DNA of 64,000 nt from Flaccisagitta enflata. Its lineage: Eukaryota > Chaetognatha > Sagittoidea > Aphragmophora. The position numbers and the translations under genes were made by a program. Below are positions 1-12,535 of the stretch, piece after piece; positions within the stretch are counted from its first letter, which is position 1; every line of letters begins with the position of its first letter. The stretch is taken from contig OZ231126.1 of NCBI GenBank assembly GCA_965153355.1, forward strand, positions 99,386,001 through 99,450,000, given 5' to 3'. A model generated the notes under the pieces. It searched no databases, was not told where the DNA came from, and worked only from the letters and a program-made list of their open reading frames with translations.

Positions 1-14
1 GTTTTTGTTATTGT

Positions 15-469
<455 letters not shown>

Positions 470-881
470 TTTGTGTTTTTTTGTTTGTTTTCTTTTTGTC
501 TCCTCGTCAGCGAGAATATTTTGAGCCACGAAGGGACAGACTACATTTTACTGTCAATTTAGTTCAATATAACAATCATTTGCGGGTGGGCAAAAGCCGC
601 AACACAAATTTCACACATAAATATATTTGCCAAACCGAGCGTGACCTATGTCGATTGACAAGGATTATTGATTCAGCCCTATCATTTTTTTTTCTGAAAA
701 TAATCTGCCAGTATTTAATTAAATGAGGAGTCGAATTTTTGGCCAGATGTCTGCGACGTTAAACTTTCGTAACAAACCACCCGACAGACAATCGGACGTA
801 CAGATAAATACACAGACAGTCCATCTAATAAAAAATGGTTAAAAGAATTACATGAACAATATACATACATGTACGGGTATC

Positions 882-1029
<148 letters not shown>

Positions 1030-1700
1030 AAGATGCAGACAATCAGAAAGACACACAGGCAGAAATGTATCTTTTTAGAAACAAATTTAGGAACACAATC
1101 AGGAATTGAAAACACAACAGCGTATGAAATGACCGCAAAATTCAGCTCAAAAATGGCTAAAATATTCGAAAAGTCAAAAGAAAAGAAAAGATTGTCGCCG
1201 TCGCTAAAGTGCGGATTGCGGAACTCGCTCCTACTTTAAGTTCGATAAACGATACAGAAAAAGAAACCCGCATTTTTGATCCCTCTCATTTTTGGGCGTT
1301 GGCCTGATATTTTTTGGGGTCCAAGCACGTCTATAAGAGTTAATGTTCGTCCCTTTGTCTCATTACTGGTCAAGTATTCACTCAACAGTCAACCAGGTGT
1401 ACAAATTAACCCACATGACCTTAAATAATTAAAACTAAGAAACTTAGATTTACTACAAGAGGACATTTTGCTCCAATTTCAGACCACAAAAGAATTCCTA
1501 CAGAGATAGAATATTCACATGCTACGTTACTGTCTCACTCTAACCTGCCTAAAAGATAAGTTTATTTCATCACTGTCCCTGCCCCATCTCACGCGGCTTT
1601 GGTTACTGTGTAACCGACCTTGTTCACTGACAATGAGTTGCTCTTCCTCTCCGCTCTGCTGCTTTTGCTCTTACCAGCATTCACTGGTTACCAGCATGTA

Positions 1701-2290
1701 CTATCTAGGCGGAAAAAATCTTTCGGCACGTTTACATGCATATCTCAGGTTAGAATCAAGTAATCATCAAAAAATCGGTGACATAATTAAAGCTCTTCAA
1801 ATTTGCAAGAGATTGACGCAAACCGCATCTCTCTAGCTCTTTCCGTTCAAAAGTTATCTAACTTTGATTGAAATACTTCATTTTTGCTTTAACCATTTTA
1901 CTCAATCTTCTGACGGTATCACTTTACTCTTTTTTCAATTACTTCTAAACGCGTTGAGCTAGACAGATGCGGTTTGCGTAGCCAGCTTGCAAATTCGAAG
2001 GGCTTCATTTATGTCACCGATTTTTCTATGATTTGATGAGTCTTGTGGAAGCTGTAGGTCTAAATGTAGCAAAAGAAGAGATAAAGATAAATTGCGAGAA
2101 AGATCCAGAAAGACTTTATTCAGGGTACCCCAAGAAGCTCTACAAATCGCTTCCCCAACAAAGGACGCCCCTTATTCAGTCAAAGGGAGCTCTCACTAAC
2201 TATTGATGGATTTGTAATTGATTTATATTCATTTTTACATCGATGAATACATTTCTGTTACAGGTCGAAAGATTTTTTCCGCCTAGATAG
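1701..2290. mobile_element. TA-flanked foldback element (CTATCTAGGCGG type)
   Basis: An inverted repeat begins CTATCTAGGCGGAAAAAATC at 1701 and the reverse complement closes at 2290. A TA dinucleotide lies at both outer edges (1699-1700 and 2291-2292), as expected for a TA target duplication. The similarity continues inward, for example ATCGGTGACATAA and GCAAACCGCATCT on the left arm recur inverted on the right arm. There is no transposase ORF, so this is a non-autonomous MITE-like element, possibly related to the CTATCTTGG element at 18503. Confidence 0.75.
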
Positions 2291-2292
2291 TA

Positions 2293-4613
2293 TTTGTTAT
2301 GGCCACTCTTCCCGCTCAACTCGTCAGACAGCATGCGTAATGGACCGATTTTACAGGAATCTTTCTCAGATAAAGAGCTACTTTCTACTACACGCTGTTT
2401 TTTGTCTAAGAACACTGTTTATAAGAACATCAGCCTCAGATTTGGTGAAAAAATAAGAACATCCTAAGAGCATGCTCAGGCTCAGCAAGAATGTATTCTA
2501 AAGTACACTTTGATATGATTTTTTAAAGAAAAATTGAAATTTATGTGTTGATCCAGACAAGACAAGTAACAAATAATCACGAGTGTCTGGTCTGAATAGG
2601 TAAATATATAGTTACCCATTTAAACTAGACGCTCATGATTTTAAGGAAACAATAAAAAATGTTAAACAGAATCCTCAAACCTAAGCAATTCAATCAGTTA
2701 CTTTTATTATTTACATTCTTTTGTTTTATAACTTACAAAAAAAAACTTTGTATGGACTGAGAATGAAATATGTCTATTTCATCAAATATGAATAACTAGT
2801 AATTATGATAACGAATCTTCAATACTACAAAAACAAGAACAGGTTAAGAACGTTTGAGGCTAAAAATTGGTTAAAAAAAGAATGCTGAGCCTTGCTTCAA
2901 AAAAACTGGTTTCTTATAAAAGATATGGAGTGTATCAAAAACAAATGCATCAGGGTAGCACTTGCTAACGATTGGGCAGGAGCGGCACTACAAAAAAGGC
3001 TCACACTCTTGACAAAAACTTAAACTAAAAATTGAGGAACTCTGACAAATTTCTTTTTATTCCGTTAGTATTATATTTTTCAATTGTGCAAGCAATTGCC
3101 TTGGAAACAATGAACATTGGACATTGGCGTCTCAGATCATTGATGCCACTAAAATATCAAGTTTTTTTTTTTAAAGTCCCGCCTTCAACTGATCAATGTA
3201 TTTGCCTGGGGTAGCCAATGAAAATAACATAAAGCAAGTAGTTCATTTCCTTCCAATTTCAAGACCGTGACAAAATTTTCTTCGATTTAAAAAAAAAAAA
3301 AAAAGGAAAAACAAAAACTCTGTTTTTGCCATGACTAGGAGACTACTTGCTATTACTTAGCAACTAGGGTAATGAGATTTTTTTGTATGGACTAGTCACC
3401 AAGGAACCTAGGGAGCCTTTAGGAGTCCACAAATAAATTCACAAGTCGTTCTTAAAATTCGCTGTGATTCGATGTAAGGCAACATTCAGCTCGCCTTTTG
3501 TTTCCTTCGGCCACAGACAGGAGAAAAATGGACTAATCCCGAAACCTACACATGATTTGTTCAAATTAGTAAATGATAAAGATAAAACATGATGTTTCAT
3601 AAAACGATAAATGAGGAAGTAAAGGTAAATAATCATAAAAAGATTTCAAAACAACTTCATGTCCAATACATGTATGTTATCTTTTTATATGATACATGAT
3701 ATCATTCGTTCTAGATATAAATTGCTCTCTCTCATTTTTCTTGCCTGTATGATACTTTATGTGCTCATGTGTCTGTTTGCCCTCTTATTGGTCAATTTTT
3801 CATTCCTCCTGCTTAATCCTCTTACTTTCACCATTCTTCTCTCAGTAGTCACCTGTTTTTTGGTCACTGAGGGCTTCAGTTGATGTTAAATTTTCAGAGC
3901 CTTCTCTTGAGGGTTCATTCTTTCCTTTCCACCATTTCTCTTACTTTTCCAAGCTTTTTGCTCTCTAATTTTCATACTTTGTTTTCACTCTGTTATCCTC
4001 ATGTACCTTTTTGCTTTCACTGTACCCTTTTTTCTTTTCATCTTTCATTTTCACTGTAACATTTCCTTTTCCTTTTTTCTTTGTTAATAACAGAAGAGAT
4101 GCTTACCTTCATATGGGTTATTCTTCAATTGGCATTTATCAATTGGTAAATGATAGGTATGATATGTAGAGCTCTTTTCAAAATTTTTACCATAGACAAA
4201 TTGGGGATGGAAGCTTTAACCCAGCCTCATTTATTTAAGATGGTCCACAGCCCGCTCTGGTTAGGCCTGTCTTTCTTTATTTTCCTCCTTTAAAACTAAA
4301 ACTTTCACTTTCACCTTGTTAAGTTTCCTCTCTTTTACTTTCCTTTTGTTAAGTTTCTTCTCTGTCTGAACTTTTATCTTTCCTACTTCTATTAACCACA
4401 GATAATAAAGATTAATCTATAAAATGAAATAAATGTTGATGATGATCAATCTTTTTTTAATTTGCTCCTTGTTTCATGCATTTGTGTCCGACAGGGGCAT
4501 CAGCAGCTGCCCCTGACGCCCCATCTAGTAGCCTCTGAGTATGAGTGTCGGTAGTCACCCTCAGAGCGAATTAAATCCAACTTAGACTCCGTGCGCATGT
4601 AAGGAAATAGAAA
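2293..4613. other. gene-free AT-rich spacer
   Basis: I see no supportable gene here. It holds short homopolymer runs (A-run near 3290) and CT-rich stretches near 3900-4400. A degenerate scrap around 2960-3010 (GATTGGGCAGGAGCGGC) resembles the H1 repeat core. Confidence 0.5.
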
Positions 4614-4846
4614 ACAAGGCCGGATACACGGCTACCCCAGTCGCGTTTGGGTGGGCAAGGGCCGCAATTGAGGTCAGTGGAGCATTTGGGCAGGAGCAGT
4701 AAAGCCAAAAGCCAAAAGCCAAAAGCCCCATTCACGCCCAAAAAGTATAGTGTGACAGACCGACGGACGGACGGACAGACGGACAGACGGACTGACCAAC
4801 GGACGGACCGACTAAGCGGGTTGTAGAGTCGCGTAGCACGCGACTA
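4614..4846 (+). mobile_element. H1 interspersed element, copy 1
   Basis: It begins ACAAGGCCGGATACACGGC, then has an AGTCGCG/GGGTGGGCA core, a short GACGGACGGAC array, and ends TAGAGTCGCGTAGCACGCG followed by ACTAAAA. The end is a near-perfect palindrome that can form a hairpin. The same modules recur about 20 times in the window. H1 has no ORF and no long inverted termini. Confidence 0.8.
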
Positions 4847-5035
4847 AAAAAAACAGTAAGAAAACGGAAATGAAGAACATAAAAATATCTTTTAGATAAA
4901 GCGAACAAGAAAGTGATTAAAAACACGAGTGGTGATAAATAGATCAGTTTCAATCTTAAATAGTTAAAGAATCTACATCATGATGATACATACGTAGTCA
5001 TCAGGTAACTTTCCGAATAGTTCTGAAAGTAGAAA

Positions 5036-5166
5036 AACAAGGCCGGATACACGGCTACCTTAGTCGCGTGCGGGTGGGCAGAGGCCCCGAAAAACCTAAC
5101 GAAAGCTAAGCGTGACGGACCGACAGACGGACAGAGCGGGATGTAGAGTCGCGTGCACGCGACTAA
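5036..5166 (+). mobile_element. H1 element, copy 2 (short form)
   Basis: The smallest complete H1 copy, about 131 bp. It has the ACAAGGCCGGATACACGGC start, the GCGGGTGGGCA core, only about five GAC-type tetranucleotides, and an 18-bp perfectly palindromic end AGTCGCGTGCACGCGACT followed by AAAA. It is useful as a minimal unit for defining the family. Confidence 0.82.
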
Positions 5167-5583
5167 AAATCACAGACACTGAAAACCTGGGTGCCAATAC
5201 CGGTTATCAGGTTAGCAATGCTACGCAGTAAGCCAGCCACCAAGGACAAATAGGTGGAAGAAAGGAGTAGGAAGAGAGCGAGTGACAAATCTATCTCCAC
5301 ATTGAATTCTAAATCACTCAACTCAGGTTGGCTTTGGACTTATCTTGGTGCGGTGGTTTCTTAGATTCATTCTATTCACTTTTTCATTTTTTCATTTTTG
5401 ATCTTGTCAATGCCAATGCCAATGTTTTGTTTCTTACTTTCAAAATAATTTCATAAATTCAGTTAAAAAATGCTGTAACGAACTTTAAGAAATTGAGAGA
5501 AAAAATTTATTGAAAATGTATTGTTAGTGAAGAAATTATAGAGCATATCTTAAAGGGTCTAAATCCATTTTATCATAGCCATA

Positions 5584-5745
5584 CAGTTAAACCGCGCTCT
5601 AACGGACCCGCCAGCAACGGAATTCCGCCTGTAACATATGCAAATTCTTGGGCCCTTAATCTTGTTTTCTTTAACCCTTTTTTTCAGAATTCCAATAAAA
5701 ATAAATCATTAGTCCCTTGGAAGCCGTTAGAGCGGGATTTAACTG
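5584..5745. mobile_element. 162-bp TA-flanked MITE (CAGTTAAACC ends)
   Basis: The left end reads CAGTTAAACCGCGCTCTAAC and the right end is its near-exact reverse complement. TA dinucleotides sit at 5582-5583 and 5746-5747. The size, TA target and CAGTTAA-type terminus fit a Tc1/mariner or pogo-like MITE. There is no coding capacity. Confidence 0.82.
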
Positions 5746-6185
5746 TATTATCGTTTAAGGCGTATTCGATCGACGTTTGACGAGACTCCATCAGTAAAGG
5801 AAAGAGGTGGGAAATTTATGCAATTAAGTCTTTGTCAGTCAAAATGGTAATGACATGTAACAAAATTATTCTCATGACAAAAAGAAAAGAAGAGAGTATG
5901 AAAGAGAGACAAGAAAAAAAAAAAAAAGAAAAAGAAAATTTAAGGGAAGAATAGAGAAAAGAAAGGAGGGAAAATTGGCCCTCGATTCAGCGTGTTCTGA
6001 TCGCGTTTTACAACTGCTACATTTTACTGACCGACGCGAAGCTAGCTGGTCTTTGACAACTTTTAGACGAACAAGTCAAAGACAGGGCAAAGGTCGCGGA
6101 CGGTTGAGCAGGGGCAAGGCTAAAAAACTACAAAACTACAGTACAATAGTATTTTACTCCTACGTACCCTAAATGGCCTAAAACA

Positions 6186-6428
6186 CTATAAACAAGCCCG
6201 ACCGGGCAACGATGCATCCGGACTGTGTCTCTGCGTGTATTATACATGTGACATACAATGATATATGGAGAGACTTATGGACAAATAGGCAGATGAAACG
6301 ACAGTAGTAAAGGAGGCTCTCAAAAAATGATTGTCGATCATTTGATTCAGTATAGGTTCTCACCGTGGTCAAAACAGCCGAGAAACGCGATTTTTGCACA
6401 GGCGTAATGGACGGACAATATTTGTGTT
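6186..6428 (+). mobile_element. H2 interspersed element, truncated
   Basis: It starts with an ACAAGCCCGACCGGGCAAC-like module and shares with 27638-27912 the blocks GAAACGCGATTTTTGCACAG and GCGTAATGGACGGAC. Here the tetranucleotide array is nearly absent and the 3-prime hairpin end is missing. It is related in layout to H1. Confidence 0.65.
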
Positions 6429-6489
6429 CCACGATAGTGGAACACTAAGTGCGTGCGTGCGTATGAATGAAATTATATTCGTCAAAGAA

Positions 6490-6994
6490 ATGACAGTAGT
6501 ATGTGTGTCACACAACTCAGTTTTCTCTAAAGGTGTGTCACACAGCCTAGTTTTCTCCAATAAGTGTTGTACAGCCCAGTTTTCTCCAATTGTGTATCAC
6601 ACAGCCCAGTTTTCTCTGTTGTGTGTCACACAACCCAATTTTTTCCCAAATGTATGTTATATAATCTAGCTTTCTCCAAGTGTGTGTCACACATTCCAGT
6701 TTTCTCCGAATTTGTGTCACACAGTCTAGCTTTTTCCAAATGTGTGTCACACAACCCAGGTTTCTCCGAATGTGTGTCACACAGCTTAGTTATTTCTAAT
6801 GTGTGTCACACAACCAAGTTTTCTCCATATGTGTGTCACAGAATCTAGTTTTTCCAAATATATGTCACATAATCCAGTTTTCTCTGAATGTGTGTCACAC
6901 AGCCTCGTTTTTTCCATTGTGTGTCACACAACCCAGTTTTCTCTGAATGTGTGTCACACAGCCCAGTTTTCTCCATTGTGTTTACACTACACAG
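6490..6994. repeat. ~31-bp minisatellite (GTGTGTCACACA type), array 1
   Basis: Tandem degenerate units of about 28-32 bp carry TGTGTGTCACACA followed by ACCCAGTTTTCTCC. The TGTG/CACA halves make each unit a small imperfect palindrome. Further arrays of the same unit lie at 7120-7282, 7905-8024, 8598-8776 and 9510-10115. The Cys/Ser/Gln-rich ORFs across them are repeat artefacts. Confidence 0.9.
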
Positions 6995-7119
6995 TTTTTT
7001 AGTTGCGTGCACTGTCTGTGGGTCGGTCTGTCTGTTAGTTGGTCTGTCACACTTAGTTTTTTTTTTGCCGCTCCTGCCCACCCGCATGCGACTAAGGTAG
7101 CCGTGTATCTGGCTTTGTT
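6995..7119 (-). mobile_element. H1 element inserted in minisatellite
   Basis: A minus-strand H1 copy: TTTTTAGTTGCGTGCA, a short GTCGGTCTGTC array, the CTGCCCACCCGCATGCGACT core, then CCGTGTATCTGGCTTTGTT. It sits between units of the GTGTGTCACACA array, so it arrived after that array existed. Confidence 0.75.
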
Positions 7120-7282
7120 CTGAATGTGTGTCACACAGCCTAGCTTTCTCCTAATGTATATCACGCTACCCAATTTTCTCCATTGTGTGTCACACACCCG
7201 GTGTTCTCCGAATGTGTGTCACACAGCCTAATTTTCTCCATTAAGTGTCGCTCAACCCAGTTTTCTCTGAATGTGTGTCACA

Positions 7283-7457
7283 TTTTTAGTTGCGGACATG
7301 CAACTCTACAAGAGGCTTTGTCCGTCCGTTGGTTGGTCGGTCGGTTGGTTGGTCGGTTGGTTGGTCCATAGAGGTGATCGAGTCGAAAAGTGGGAAAACG
7401 CGCATTTCCGCCCCTGCCCACCTGTCCGCAACTGGTGACCGTGTATCCGGCCTTGTT
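7283..7457 (-). mobile_element. H1 element (TTGTCCG/GGTTGGTC subtype)
   Basis: A minus-strand copy that ends the minisatellite tract. It has TTTTTAGTTGCGGACATGCA, CTACAAGAGGCTTTGTCCG, a GGTTGGTCGGTC array and CCGTGTATCCGGCCTTGTT. This subtype carries TCGAAAAGTGGGAAAACGCG in the body and recurs at 15208, 25402, 49711 and 52312. Confidence 0.82.
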
Positions 7458-7917
7458 TAACCATAACCATATGTAGTTCAAATTCACCAAAATCCCATCC
7501 CCCTAATTAGGATTAAGGGGCTCAACTAAGGAAATGGACACTCTTGTTCTCTTTTTTCAATTAGGTTATCTCTAACTAAAATTTTGGGCTGAGTTGATGG
7601 TCCCGATCAATGCCAGAGGACAGCTCTAACATTACCCTTTTCCTAAAATATTTACTTATTTTTTTAGAAAGAAATTTTAACATGTTTTTTTAAGCTAGGA
7701 AAATATGATACATTTAGTAAAAAGTATATGCCAAAAGAATTTTGATAGTGTTTCAAAAGACCATATATTAGGCATGTATGTGTATGTAATAGAAGCTTAC
7801 ACTATATAAATTTCTTATATAAATTTTCCGGATTTTCTTCAGGTTCTATTTCCATTTTGATGATTGTATGAGATTTATATAGGATGAATTGTTGCACATG
7901 CCACAGAGCCCAGTTTT

Positions 7918-8024
7918 TTCTATTGTGTGTCACACAACCCAATTTTCTCCAAATGTGGGTCACACAGCCTAGCTTTCTTGGAGTTGTATGAGTTTTATGT
8001 AGGATGAATTGTTGCACATGTCAC
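7918..8024. repeat. 107-bp direct repeat flanking an M element, left copy
   Basis: About 107 bp starting TATTGTGTGTCACACAACCC and ending GAATTGTTGCACATGTCAC is repeated at 8598-8704 with one clear mismatch. The block between the copies (8025-8597) is an M-type element. An older partial copy of the same segment at about 7865-7900 means pre-existing tandem repetition is an alternative to target duplication. Confidence 0.75.
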
Positions 8025-8597
8025 CCCTCAGGCCTCAAATCTGGCCTCTCAGGCCTCAAATCCAGCCTCTCAGGCCTCAAATCTGGCCTCTCAGGCCTCA
8101 AATCTGGCCTCTCAGGCTTCAAATCTGGCCTCTCAGGTCTCAAATCTGGCCTCTCAGGCCTGAAATCTGGCTTCACAGGCCTCAAATTCAAATTATCAGG
8201 CCTCAGACCTGGCCTCTCATGCCTCAAATTAGGCCTCTCAGGCCTCTAATCAGCCATCTAAACCTCAATTTATTGCTCCCAGGCTTCAAATCAGTCCTCA
8301 GGCCTTTCCGGCCTTGATCCAGCTCTCTTAAGCCTCAAGTCAGCCCTCTCAAGCTTCAATCAGCATTCTCAGGCCTTCTATCAGCCTTCTTAGACCTCAG
8401 TTTAGGCTCTTGTATGCCTTCAGCCCTCTATAGCATCTCATCCACTTCTTCAGGTAGGACGAACAAAAGTCCCCCTGTGTTCTACAGGACTTCGTCCCCT
8501 TCGGGGCCGCTGCCCTGCTTCCCCTCACTCCAATTCACAATCACTCTAAGCAGGGCAACGGGTATCGCTGACCACATATTGCCCTTGGGCGACCTGT
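8025..8597 (-). mobile_element. M-type element with 21-bp minisatellite
   Basis: A ~21-bp GGCCTCAAATCTGGCCTCTC array (8030-8260, decaying to 8420) is followed by the M end module (GTCCCCCTGTGTTCTACAGG, then TCGTCCCCTTCGGGGCCGC) and by the second conserved module GCAGGGCAACGGGTATCGCT...GGGCGACCTG. An inverted relative with the same module order is at 12536-13574. Confidence 0.75.
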
Positions 8598-8704
8598 TTC
8601 TATTGTGTGTCACACAACCCAATTTTCTCCAAATGTGGGTCACACAGCCTGGCTTTCTTGGAGTTGTATGAGTTTTATGTAGGATGAATTGTTGCACATG
8701 TCAC
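8598..8704. repeat. 107-bp direct repeat, right copy
   Basis: The second copy of the 7918-8024 segment, with CTGGCT in place of CTAGCT. More GTGTGTCACACA units follow up to 8776. Confidence 0.75.
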
Positions 8705-8776
8705 ACAACCCAGTTTTCTCCAAATGTGTGTCACACAGCCTGATTTTCTCCATTGTATGTCACACAACCCAGTTTT

Positions 8777-9429
8777 TTTGGGCAGCGGCTCCGAAGGGGC
8801 CGATGACCTATGCTTTCACACATAGGGGAAATTTTTCCTTCTTCTTCTTCTCCTTCTTCTCCGTCCACCCCCTTTGAAGCTCATATCCTGGCCCTGGAGC
8901 CCTAATCCTAGCCTCGAGGCCCAAATTCTAGTCTTGAGGCCCAAATTCTAGCCTCAAGGCCTAAATCCTAGCCTCGAGGCTCAAATCTCAACCTTTAGGC
9001 TCAAATCCAAACCTTGAGGCTCAAATCCTAACCTTGAGGCTCAAATCCCAGTCTAGAGGCCCCTATCCTGACCTCAAGGCTCACATCCCAGCCTCAAGTC
9101 TCAAATCCCAGCCTTGAGGCTCAAATCACAGCCTCAAGTCTCAAATCCCAGCCTAAAGCCTCAAATCCCAGCCTAAAGCCTCAAATCACAGCCTCGAGGC
9201 TCAAATAACAGTCTCATAGCTCAAATCACAGCCTAGAGACTTAAATACCAGCCTTGAGGCTCATATCCCAGCCTAAGGCCTCAAATCCCAGCCTCAAGCC
9301 TCAAATCCCAGCCTCGAGGCTCATATCCCAGCCTTGAGGTTCAAATCCCATTATTTATGCTCAAATTCAATCCTAGACCTTCAAAACTCACTAAGCATAG
9401 GTCATCGGCCCCTTCCAGGCCGCTGCCCC
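8777..9429. mobile_element. M2 element: inverted ends around a 21-bp minisatellite
   Basis: The left end, GGGCAGCGGCTCCGAAGGGG then CCGATGACCTATGCTT, recurs as the reverse complement at 9391-9429, giving ~38-bp terminal inverted repeats. The interior (8880-9390) holds about 24 degenerate units of a ~21-bp AGCCTCGAGGCTCAAATCCC repeat. The element is embedded in the GTGTGTCACACA array. Confidence 0.78.
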
Positions 9430-9509
9430 TCTCACCATCACACACCCACATATACTCACTTAGGGGCAATGGGTACCGCTGACCATCTAACGCTTTTGCG
9501 ACTATTTAG

Positions 9510-10115
9510 ATGTATGTCACACTGCCCAATTTCCTCCATTGTGTGTTGCACACCCTAGTTTTCTCCAAATGTGTGGCACCCAGCCTTATTTTCTCCATTG
9601 TGTGTCACACAACCGAATTTTATCCAATTGTGTGTCACACTGCCTAATTTTCTCTATTGTGTGTCACACACCCCAGTCTTCTCCGAATGTGTGATAAATA
9701 GCCTAGCTTTCTCCAAATGTGTGTCACACAACTCAATTTTCTCCAAATGTGTCCCAGTTTTCACCATTGTGTGTCACAAACCCAGTTCTCACCGAATGTG
9801 TGTCATACAGCCTTGCTTTCTCTGTTTGTGCGTCAAACAACCCAGTTTTCCGCATTGTGTGTCACAAAACCCTGTTTTCTCCAAATGTGTGTCACACAGC
9901 TCAGTTTTCTTTATTGTGTGTCACACAACCCAGTCTGGATGTGTGTCACACAGCTTAGCTTTCTCTGCATGTGTGTCAAACAACCCAGTTTTTTCTCTAA
10001 ATGTGTGTCACACAGCCTTGTTTCCTCCATTGTGTGTCACTCAACCCAGTTTACTCCAAATGTGTGTCGACTAGCCTAGTTTTCTGTATTGTGTGTCACA
10101 CCACCCGGTTTTTGC
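9510..10115. repeat. ~31-bp minisatellite (GTGTGTCACACA type), last array
   Basis: About 19 degenerate units of the same repeat as at 6490. A different ~22-bp repeat follows (10125-10290, core GTGGGACCACCCACAGG). I see no gene in either. Confidence 0.88.
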
Positions 10116-10124
10116 CTTGATTGA

Positions 10125-10290
10125 AAAGGCAGTGAGGCCACCCACAAGTGGCAATGGAACTGTGGGAACACCCACAGGCGGCAGTGGGACCACCCACGGG
10201 TAGCAGTGGGACCACCCACAGGTGGCAGTGAAGCCGCCCATAAGCAGTAGTGAGGTCGACCAGAGCTAGTAATTAGGCCGCCTACAGGCG
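10125..10290. repeat. ~22-bp minisatellite (CCACCCACAGGTGGCAGTG)
   Basis: Six to seven degenerate units with core GGACCACCCACAGGTGGCAG. It directly abuts the last GTGTGTCACACA array. Confidence 0.75.
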
Positions 10291-10569
10291 GCCATCATTC
10301 ACGATACAGATTTGTCTGGTTACTGATATTAAAATTTTTTTTATGATTATTGTTTTTCTTTTTTATGCACAATCAGGTTTTTGTGGAACACATTATGGCG
10401 AAGGCCACTAGTTTAAGAATCTCTGGACTTCGGTTCCGGTTTGTAATTGTGGCTAGGATTTGTTTCTTAAAACTGGAGTTTGAGCCTCAAGGAAGGGGTT
10501 TAATCCTTGAGGCTGGGGTTTGAGCTTTGAGACCGGGATAGAGCCTATGGGCTGAGATTTGAGCCTTAA

Positions 10570-10711
<142 letters not shown>

Positions 10712-12055
10712 GTTTGTAGGATCACGTTGTGGTGTCGTAGACTCGTAGTATAAACTTCCTCATGTCAAGCCTTGTGGATAAGGGGTGCGTGCGAAAGGGG
10801 GCATTGAGGGGGGGGGGGGAGTGCGGTGAGCGGTTTTGTCTTGCTTCCTGAGAATCAAGCGTGGCGGTTTTCAGATCGAAGGGTGTGATCGTTTTCTTTT
10901 TAAAGAACGTATGTGACGGGACTGGATGAGAACGTGAAAAGTTCGTTGAGAGTTGAAGATTTCTTTGAAACCGCTGCGGTAGCGGATTGCGAAATTGGAC
11001 AAAAGCTCTCGTAATCTCAGCGTCTGTTGGCGCCCATGGCGGAGCATCCCATCCCATCCCGTTTCTCCCATTCCCGTCTCCGTTGATACTTTCGTTTCCT
11101 TAAGGTCCTGCCAGGCAGACGAGGGAATCTAGAAATGGAGAAAATCATGGTTCTTGTAACCATATTATAGGCAACAGGAATACTGTCGTCAGGTATGGGA
11201 AGTGAGGGATGGCTTTATTACCAGCCACAGTAGACAAGTGGACAAGAGTGCCAAGCCAGCACTGACACCCGAAAGAAGCTGAGTAAGCCACAACAGGTAG
11301 TATCCTACTCCCTGCATCCCCCTGCACCCACACCAAATAAGCAATAACTGAGTACGGTCTGAAAATGAATTATTTAGCTGAAAAAAAGAGTTTAAATGGT
11401 TTTTAGTACAGAAAGGACGGTAGGAGAAAAAAAAATAGCTTAACAGGAAAAAGAAACTTTAAGATGTTGATAGGAAAAGAATTAGTATTAAAGATTCTAT
11501 TTTTATTCATCAGTTTGAAAAAAAGGACCCGAAGGTTGAGCAGTTGCCCTGGGCGGCAACCATACGTGTTTGACCCCGTCGGGTTGAGCTATTACCCCAA
11601 ATGGTAACCATATGCTGGACCAAACAGTCTGAGCTTTTCCATTAGCCGCAATTAGCTAACGTAGGCAGTCTGCCGTTTCAAACAAGTGACCAGGCAGGCA
11701 TGCGATTTGAACATTTTATGAAATCAATAAGCAAATGAATCAGGAGTGCATAATAGGGATAGACCAAAGGACGGAAAAGGAAAATGAAAGGGGGGGGGAG
11801 TATAGTAAGAGAAGAAGGAAGTTACAAGTGGTGAGATAGTTATGACAGAGAGGACAGAAAAAAACTTGCGAGTAAAAGAGACTGACTTAGAAAATTGTGT
11901 GGAATTTAAAGAAAAAAATGAAAAACAAGATTTATTCCCTCCATGGGGCAAAATAGCTACACAGCAGCGCAATGGTCAAGTGGGGGAGGGGGATAACACT
12001 TTAGCTGGGGCTTCCAATAACAACACAAGAGTAAATAGCAGCCCAAAGGCAGTAA
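10712..12055. other. gene-free stretch with higher-GC block
   Basis: Bases 10,740-11,110 are less AT-rich than the surroundings. On the plus strand a short open stretch ends at a TAA near 11,013 (last residues DCEIGQKLS), preceded by a pyrimidine-rich TTTTCTTTTTAAAG. That could be a terminal exon, but nothing recognisable supports it. The rest shows no gene. Confidence 0.35.
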
Positions 12056-12180
12056 GTGGTCAGCGGTACCCGTGCCCTGCTTGAGCAGTATGTGATTTAT
12101 GTTGAGGGGGAGCAGGGCAGCGGCCCCGAAGGGGACGAAGTCCTGTAGAACACAGGGGGAATCTGTCCGTCCGTCCGTCC
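12056..12180 (+). mobile_element. M element left part (truncated)
   Basis: It carries both M modules in order: GGTCAGCGGTACCCGTGCCC and GGGCAGCGGCCCCGAAGGGG, then GTCCTGTAGAACACAGGGGG and a short GTCC array. No matching right end follows before the next M element. Confidence 0.65.
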
Positions 12181-12329
12181 TTCAGTCTCACTTCCTTCTG
12201 TTCAGGATGCCAGGTTATTCAAACTCTCATTGAATAACGTGGAGAGATGATAAAATGCAGTATTTGGAGAACGGTACCCATGCCCTTCATGAGTAGTTTG
12301 TAGGTTAGGTCGAGAAGGGAGCAGGCCAG

Positions 12330-12530
12330 GATCTTGGTCTCTAGGGCCAACATTTGGTCTCAGAGACCAATTTCTCGGACTCAGAGGCCAGGATTTGAGT
12401 CTCTAAGGCCAGGATTTGGGTCACAGAGACTAGGATTTAGATCTTAGAGGCCAGAATCTGGGTCCCAGAGGCCAGAATCTGGGTCTCTAATGCTAGGATG
12501 TGGGTTTTAGAAGCCAGAATCTAAGTACCA
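12330..12530. repeat. ~24-bp minisatellite (AGAGGCCAGGATTTGGGTCT)
   Basis: About eight degenerate units immediately before the next M element. Confidence 0.7.
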
Positions 12531-12535
12531 ACAGG

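Noticed and set aside
6490-10115. CRISPR-like look of regularly spaced GTGTGTCACACA palindromes
   Set aside because: The whole unit repeats, spacers are not unique, and the context is eukaryotic.
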